Of a stretch of 64,000 bases of DNA, positions 60,410 to 64,000 are shown in pieces. The notes under the pieces were generated by a model that had not been told where the DNA came from, did no database searches, and saw only the letters and a list, made by a program, of their open reading frames with translations. The DNA is taken from NCBI RefSeq assembly GCF_003855095.1, contig NZ_CP033972.1:5890001-5954000 (forward strand), read 5' to 3'. Within the stretch, counting starts at the first letter, position 1, and each line of letters opens with the position of its first letter. The stretch comes from Gordonia insulae (GTDB lineage: Bacteria > Actinomycetota > Actinomycetes > Mycobacteriales > Mycobacteriaceae). The position numbers and the translations under genes are program-made.

Positions 60410-60442
60410 CAGATCGGGTCTGACAGAACGGGTCTGACGAAA
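60401..60442 (+). repeat. Three 14-bp tandem repeats at the leuB 3' end
   Basis: Units CGGGTCTGACAGAT, CGGGTCTGACAGAA and CGGGTCTGACGAAA lie end to end. The first unit contains the last codons and the stop (60407-60409) of leuB; the next two are untranslated copies. They lie directly before the terminator. Confidence 0.93.
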
Positions 60443-60477
60443 ACGAACCCCGCCCGGATCATCCGGGCGGGGTTCGT
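60443..60477. terminator. 15-bp hairpin between leuB and the MFS gene
   Basis: ACGAACCCCGCCCGG and CCGGGCGGGGTTCGT pair perfectly with the loop ATCAT. It lies between the convergent leuB and MFS genes and can end transcription from both sides. Confidence 0.8.
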
Positions 60478-60514
60478 CGTCATCTCGTCGAGGCGTGCAC
60501 GGCCATCGGCGTGG

Positions 60515-61774
60515 TCAATCATCCCCGGGATCGCGGGGGACCAACGGCACCGCGATGAGCGGGGTCAATGCGGTGAGCGCGAAGGCGATCGGGAACCCGG
60601 CGGCACCGATCAAGGCGCCGAGCACGGGCGTGGTGGCGGCCGTCGCCAGATACTGCGCCGTGTTCTGGACAGCCAGACCACGGCCACTCCATCCGGGACC
60701 GGCGAACTCGGCGATCGCCGTGAAGGCCAACCCGTTGTCGGCGACCGAGGCCACCGTCGCGATCGCCATCACGATCGGTGCCACGGGACTGTGCAGCCAA
60801 TCGGTCAGGGCGAGCGTTCCCATCGCCACAGCCGCCGCGAGTGCGATGACCCGGATCGGCCGCATCCGTGACCCCCAGACGTCGGAGACCCGTCCCGCGA
60901 CGATCCGCCCGAGCGCGCCGATCACCTGCGTGACGGTCACCAACAGGCCCGCAGTCGTCGGTGACCAGGCGTGCGCGACGATCAGCCAGGTGGGCACGAA
61001 GGTCCACAGCATCGACTGCGGAATCACCAGCAGGACACTCACACCGTGTACGCGAGCGAGGAAACTGCTTGCCCGATAAGGGTTGTCGGAGCGAACCGGA
61101 GCACTCGGTGTACTCGACTGGGCGCCAGAGGGATTGACGAGCGGGGGATCGATCACGCCGACGACGCACGCCACCAGACCGAGCGCGGTGACCGTGGCCG
61201 GGACGAGCAGGGCCGCGGTGACCCCATGACGATCGGCGATGAACGGCATGGTCAGCGCGCAGACCGCGATACCCAGGGGTTGGGCCATCTGGCGCACGCC
61301 CATCGCGGTCCCCCGCTGGCGTACGGGGAACCAGCCGACCACGATCCGGCCGCTCGCGCCGTTCGCGGCACCCGCGCCCAACCCGCCGATGAACAGTGCG
61401 ACGGCCAGCGCCCAGAAGGGTGCGTCCGCGGCCGATACCGCGGCGGCGGCGCCCGTGCCGAGCAAGGTGATGCACAACGAGACGGTGAGGATGCGGCGTT
61501 CACCGAACCGGTCGAGCAACGCGCCCCACGGGATGATCAGCAGCATCAGGCCGACCGTCGGGACGGTGGCCAGCACCGACGCCTGGGTCAGGGACAACCC
61601 GTGGTCCGTGTGCAGTGCCGGGATGAGATAGGCCACACCGCTGACCGCACAGGTGGTGGTCATGGCAGCCACGAGGGCGCAGCACAACATGATCCATCGG
61701 CGGCGCGGAGTCATCGCGTCCGGTGCGGGCAGGAGCCGTTGTCCGATGCCGTCGGTGACAGGCACAGTGTTCAC
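60515..61774 (-). CDS. MFS transporter (Rv2994-like)
   Basis: A 419-residue permease with twelve predicted helices. The helix 2-3 motif is present as GALLDRFGERRI, and the helix 4-5 region is VGWFPVRQRGTAMGVRQMA. It resembles mycobacterial Rv2994 in position, beside leuB and the FAH-family gene. The substrate is unknown. GTG 61774 follows a GACGAGG motif. It is divergent from the FAH gene across 106 bases and could carry that enzyme's substrate. Confidence 0.86.
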   Translation of the reverse strand: MNTVPVTDGIGQRLLPAPDAMTPRRRWIMLCCALVAAMTTTCAVSGVAYLIPALHTDHGLSLTQASVLATVPTVGLMLLIIPWGALLDRFGERRILTVSLCITLLGTGAAAAVSAADAPFWALAVALFIGGLGAGAANGASGRIVVGWFPVRQRGTAMGVRQMAQPLGIAVCALTMPFIADRHGVTAALLVPATVTALGLVACVVGVIDPPLVNPSGAQSSTPSAPVRSDNPYRASSFLARVHGVSVLLVIPQSMLWTFVPTWLIVAHAWSPTTAGLLVTVTQVIGALGRIVAGRVSDVWGSRMRPIRVIALAAAVAMGTLALTDWLHSPVAPIVMAIATVASVADNGLAFTAIAEFAGPGWSGRGLAVQNTAQYLATAATTPVLGALIGAAGFPIAFALTALTPLIAVPLVPRDPGDD

Positions 61775-61880
61775 CTCGTCTCATACAATGGGATTGATTG
61801 TCCATATTCTAGAACGTCTGCCGGATCCGTCCAACCGGTGTCCCGAGGTTTGGGAATCCCTGGTGCGATATCGTCGTGCC
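61775..61880. promoter_or_regulatory. Divergent control region MFS / FAH hydrolase
   Basis: The 106-base gap has an AT-rich core (GATTGATTGTCCATATTC, 61792-61809) that stands out from the surrounding GC. TATCGT (61869-61874) lies six bases before the FAH ATG and may be its -10. A regulator binding the core could control both genes. Confidence 0.4.
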
Positions 61881-62654
61881 ATGCGTTTAGGACGAGTTGC
61901 CAGCCCGGACGGGGTTGCGTTTGTGGCCATCGAAGAAGCCGAAGACGGCACTCGGGCACGGGAGATCGCGGAACATCCGTTCGGCACACCGACCTTCACC
62001 GGACGGTCGTGGGCACTCGCCGACGTCCGGCTGCTCGCGCCGATCCTCGCGTCCAAGGTGATCTGCATCGGGAAGAACTACGCGGCCCATGCCGCCGAGA
62101 TGGGTGGTGAGGCACCTGCCGAACCGGTCATCTTCCTGAAGCCGAACACGTCGATCATCGGACCCGAGGTTCCGATCGTGCGTCCGCCGAGCTCGGAGCG
62201 GGTCGATTTCGAAGGGGAGCTGGCCGTGGTGATCGGCCGACCGTGCAAGGACGTCAGCGCAGCAAAGGCCAAGGACGTGATCCTCGGGTACACCGTCGCC
62301 AACGATGTGACCGCCCGCGACCAGCAGAAGGCCGACGGTCAGTGGACGCGCGGCAAGGGTTACGACACGTTCTGTCCGCTGGGTCCGTGGATCGAGACCG
62401 AATTCGACCCCGCCGATGTGGAACTGGTGACCGAGCTCGACGGGGAGATCAAACAGCGCTCCAGGACGTCACTGATGCTGCATGACATCGGCGAGATCGT
62501 GGAGTGGATCTCTCGCGTGATGACATTGTTGCCGGGCGACGTGATCCTCACCGGCACCCCCGAGGGCATCGGGCCGATGGTGGCTGGTCAACGTGTGTCG
62601 GTGACCGTCGAGGGTCTCGGCACGCTGTCCAATCCGGTGGTGGACAAGCCGTGA
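61881..62654 (+). CDS. Fumarylacetoacetate hydrolase family protein
   Basis: A 257-residue FAH-fold enzyme of the acylpyruvase/YisK-like group. Key elements: ICIGKNYAAHAAEMGGE, VIFLKPNTSI, VDFEGELAVVIGR (metal-binding Glu residues) and TVANDVTARDQQ, then VMTLLPGDVILTGTPEGIG. Such enzymes hydrolyse or decarboxylate 2-oxo acids in aromatic or sugar-acid catabolism; the substrate is not evident. It is Rv2993c-like and is followed, with a GTGA overlap, by an alpha/beta hydrolase. gltX lies just beyond, as in mycobacteria. ATG 61881 has no ribosome binding site but follows a -10-like hexamer. Confidence 0.88.
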   Translation: MRLGRVASPDGVAFVAIEEAEDGTRAREIAEHPFGTPTFTGRSWALADVRLLAPILASKVICIGKNYAAHAAEMGGEAPAEPVIFLKPNTSIIGPEVPIVRPPSSERVDFEGELAVVIGRPCKDVSAAKAKDVILGYTVANDVTARDQQKADGQWTRGKGYDTFCPLGPWIETEFDPADVELVTELDGEIKQRSRTSLMLHDIGEIVEWISRVMTLLPGDVILTGTPEGIGPMVAGQRVSVTVEGLGTLSNPVVDKP

Positions 62655-63481
62655 GTGCGGCGCGGGGGCCGAAGATCGCGCAGGTCAACGGAATCGACAT
62701 CGCGTACGACGAGGTCGGTGTCGGTCCGCTGGTCGTGATGGTGATGGGCACGGGCAGCCCGGGCAGGGTGTGGCACGCCCATCAGCAGCCCGCCCTGGCC
62801 AAGGCCGGCTACCGGGTGGTGACCTTCGACAATCGCGGCATCGCGCCGTCGTCGGAGTGTGCGGACGGATTCACCCACGACGACATGGTGGCCGACACCG
62901 CGGCACTCATCGAACATCTTGGTGGGGGACCGGCCCTGGTGGTGGGTACCTCGCTGGGCGCACGGATCACCCAGGAACTGACGCTCGCCCGCCCGGATCT
63001 GGTCCGGGCGGCGGTCATGATCGCCACGTACGGCCGCAACACGCCTCTGCAGCAGGCCATCTCGACCGGCGAACGGGCTCTCTACGACCAGAAGATCACC
63101 CTCCCGCCGGAATACGAGGCGGCGATCACCGCCCATCTGAACCTGTCGCCACACACTCTTGACGACGACCGGACGGCCAAGGACTGGCTCGATGTCATCG
63201 GTTTCTCTCCGCAGACGGTCACGCCGGGTGTGCGCGCGCAGCTCGAGTTGCACGATGGCGAGGCCGAGCGGCTGACCGCCTACCGCGGCATCACTCGTCC
63301 GTCGATGGTGATCGGATTCGCCGATGACCGCACGTTGCCGCCGAAGCTGGCCCGCGAGGTCGCGGATGCGATTCCGGGGGCGCGCTACGAGGAAGTCGCG
63401 AAGGCCGGACACTTCGGTTACCTCGAGCAGCCCGCCGAGGTGAACCGGCTGCTGCTGGACTTCCTCGCCGGACAGGTCTGA
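62651..63481 (+). CDS. Alpha/beta hydrolase
   Basis: A 276-residue hydrolase with the fold's core: [20 protein letters not shown] (oxyanion region), [13 protein letters not shown], the nucleophile elbow [13 protein letters not shown] (Ser in GTSLG), the acid in [12 protein letters not shown] and the catalytic His in [15 protein letters not shown]. It resembles 3-oxoadipate enol-lactonase-like enzymes. GTG 62651 overlaps the FAH gene's stop by four bases (GTGA), so the two enzymes probably act in one catabolic step sequence. This gene is not part of the M. tuberculosis order. Confidence 0.87.
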   Translation: MSAARGPKIAQVNGIDIAYDEVGVGPLVVMVMGTGSPGRVWHAHQQPALAKAGYRVVTFDNRGIAPSSECADGFTHDDMVADTAALIEHLGGGPALVVGTSLGARITQELTLARPDLVRAAVMIATYGRNTPLQQAISTGERALYDQKITLPPEYEAAITAHLNLSPHTLDDDRTAKDWLDVIGFSPQTVTPGVRAQLELHDGEAERLTAYRGITRPSMVIGFADDRTLPPKLAREVADAIPGARYEEVAKAGHFGYLEQPAEVNRLLLDFLAGQV

Positions 63482-63506
63482 GACATGAGGTCGGCGGTCG
63501 ATTCGA

Positions 63507-63512
63507 TACGCT
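63507..63512 (+). promoter_or_regulatory. Candidate -10 box for gltX
   Basis: TACGCT ends seven bases before the gltX ATG at 63520. No ribosome binding site is visible, so the gltX transcript may be leaderless. Confidence 0.45.
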
Positions 63513-63519
63513 GACCTCC

Positions 63520-64000
63520 ATGAGTGACACCGCTGTCCGCGTCCGATTCTGTCCGTCTCCGACCGGAACGCCCCACGTCGGTCTCGCGCGTACGGCGCTG
63601 TTCAACTTCGCCCAGGCCCGGCACGACAAGGGGACCTTCGTCTTCCGGATCGAGGACACCGACGCCGCGCGGGACAGTGAGGACTCGTATGCGGCGATCC
63701 TCGATGCGCTGCGGTGGCTGGGGCTCGACTGGGACGAGGGACCCGAGGTCGGTGGACCGTACGGCCCGTACCGGCAGTCGGAGCGACGCGACATCCATCT
63801 CGACGTCGTGGCGCGCCTGCTGGCCGCGGGTGAGGCCTACGAGGCCTACTCCACCCCCGACGAGGTCGAGGCACGGCATCGGGCGGCCGGGCGTGATCCC
63901 AAGCTCGGCTACGACAACTTCGACCGGAACCTGACCGACGAGCAGCGCGCCGGGTTCGCCGCCGAGGGGCGTAAACCTGTTGTCCGCCTTCGCATGCCGG
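63520..64000 (+). CDS. gltX: Glutamyl-tRNA synthetase (partial, C-terminus off window)
   Basis: Charges tRNA(Glu), and in a GatCAB organism possibly tRNA(Gln), with glutamate. About 160 codons are present. The class I signature is [21 protein letters not shown] (given in parts: [11 protein letters not shown] and LARTALFN), with HVGL in place of [24 protein letters not shown] and [18 protein letters not shown] follow, as in bacterial Glu[12 protein letters not shown] lies just after. The KMSKS motif is beyond the window. It starts at ATG 63520, after the alpha/beta hydrolase with a 38-base gap. The order FAH-gltX is conserved in mycobacteria. Confidence 0.95.
   Translation, partial: MSDTAVRVRFCPSPTGTPHVGLARTALFNFAQARHDKGTFVFRIEDTDAARDSEDSYAAILDALRWLGLDWDEGPEVGGPYGPYRQSERRDIHLDVVARLLAAGEAYEAYSTPDEVEARHRAAGRDPKLGYDNFDRNLTDEQRAGFAAEGRKPVVRLRMP

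Noticed and set aside
60401..60442. CRISPR-like array
   Set aside because: Units are 14 bp with no spacers; it is a simple tandem duplication.

Overview
The window is chromosomal DNA from a high-GC actinobacterium of the mycolic-acid group (Mycobacteriales). Very high GC, many GTG starts, four-base start/stop overlaps and actinobacterial gene families support this. Gene order follows the Mycobacterium tuberculosis stretch from about Rv3044 down to Rv2992c: fecB, ctaD, serB2, an ABC ATPase, Nudix, echA17, methyltransferases, the Rv3030-Rv3032 block, fixA/fixB, a cysteine desulfurase, mnmA, ligA, gatCA, pfkA, gatB, lppZ, DoxX, cfp6, ilvBNC, serA, leuB and gltX. There is no sign of PE/PPE genes. 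A Gordonia- or Williamsia-like genome is the best guess, but the genus is inferred, not shown. I saw no tRNA, rRNA, CRISPR array, insertion sequence or prophage.

Layout. 1-9540: a siderophore-binding lipoprotein (cut by the window edge) divergent from cytochrome oxidase subunit I, then serB, a small accessory group (VOC protein, Pth2-like hydrolase, DUF985 cupin, flavin oxidoreductase), an ABC ATPase, a Nudix hydrolase and a frameshifted LigD-type polymerase. 9598-21792: enoyl-CoA hydratase, two methyltransferases, an MFS/GlxA-regulator pair, and a polysaccharide block (hexapeptide acyltransferase, GT4 glucosyltransferase, GH57 enzyme, methyltransferase) like the methylglucose lipopolysaccharide locus. 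22030-28785: an SfnG-like monooxygenase, electron-transfer flavoprotein genes (etfA has a frameshift), an N-acyltransferase, a PlsC acyltransferase, a DUF4334 protein and an alcohol dehydrogenase. 28856-45135: cysteine desulfurase-mnmA-core MetE, ligA, gatCA, a secreted phospholipase with a membrane hydrolase, a NarL-type two-component system, pfkA and gatB. 45146-48874: a secreted TNT-like NAD glycohydrolase with a coupled downstream gene, lppZ and DoxX. 48889-60409: branched-chain amino acid and serine biosynthesis (ilvD, then an attenuated ilvB-ilvN-ilvC, serA, leuB) with mgtE, a PH-domain protein and a secreted protease. 60515-64000: an MFS transporter, an FAH hydrolase with an alpha/beta hydrolase, and the start of gltX.

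How the genes work together. IlvB/IlvN, IlvC and IlvD make the valine/isoleucine precursors, and LeuB belongs to the leucine branch. The ilvB leader peptide with its attenuator hairpin lets the cell sense Leu/Val/Ile supply. GatCAB forms Gln-tRNA(Gln) or Asn-tRNA(Asn) from mischarged tRNAs, and GltX supplies Glu-tRNA. The cysteine desulfurase would give MnmA its sulfur for tRNA thiolation.

Most notable: (i) a Sec-secreted, stand-alone TNT-domain protein whose stop codon overlaps the start of a small cytosolic protein, which looks like a toxin/immunity pair; (ii) two genes, etfA and the LigD-type polymerase, each broken by one missing C in a C run, which points to consensus error or recent inactivation; (iii) several short tandem duplications at gene ends; (iv) a set of genes with a TANNNT hexamer 6-7 bases before the start codon, as expected for leaderless transcripts.
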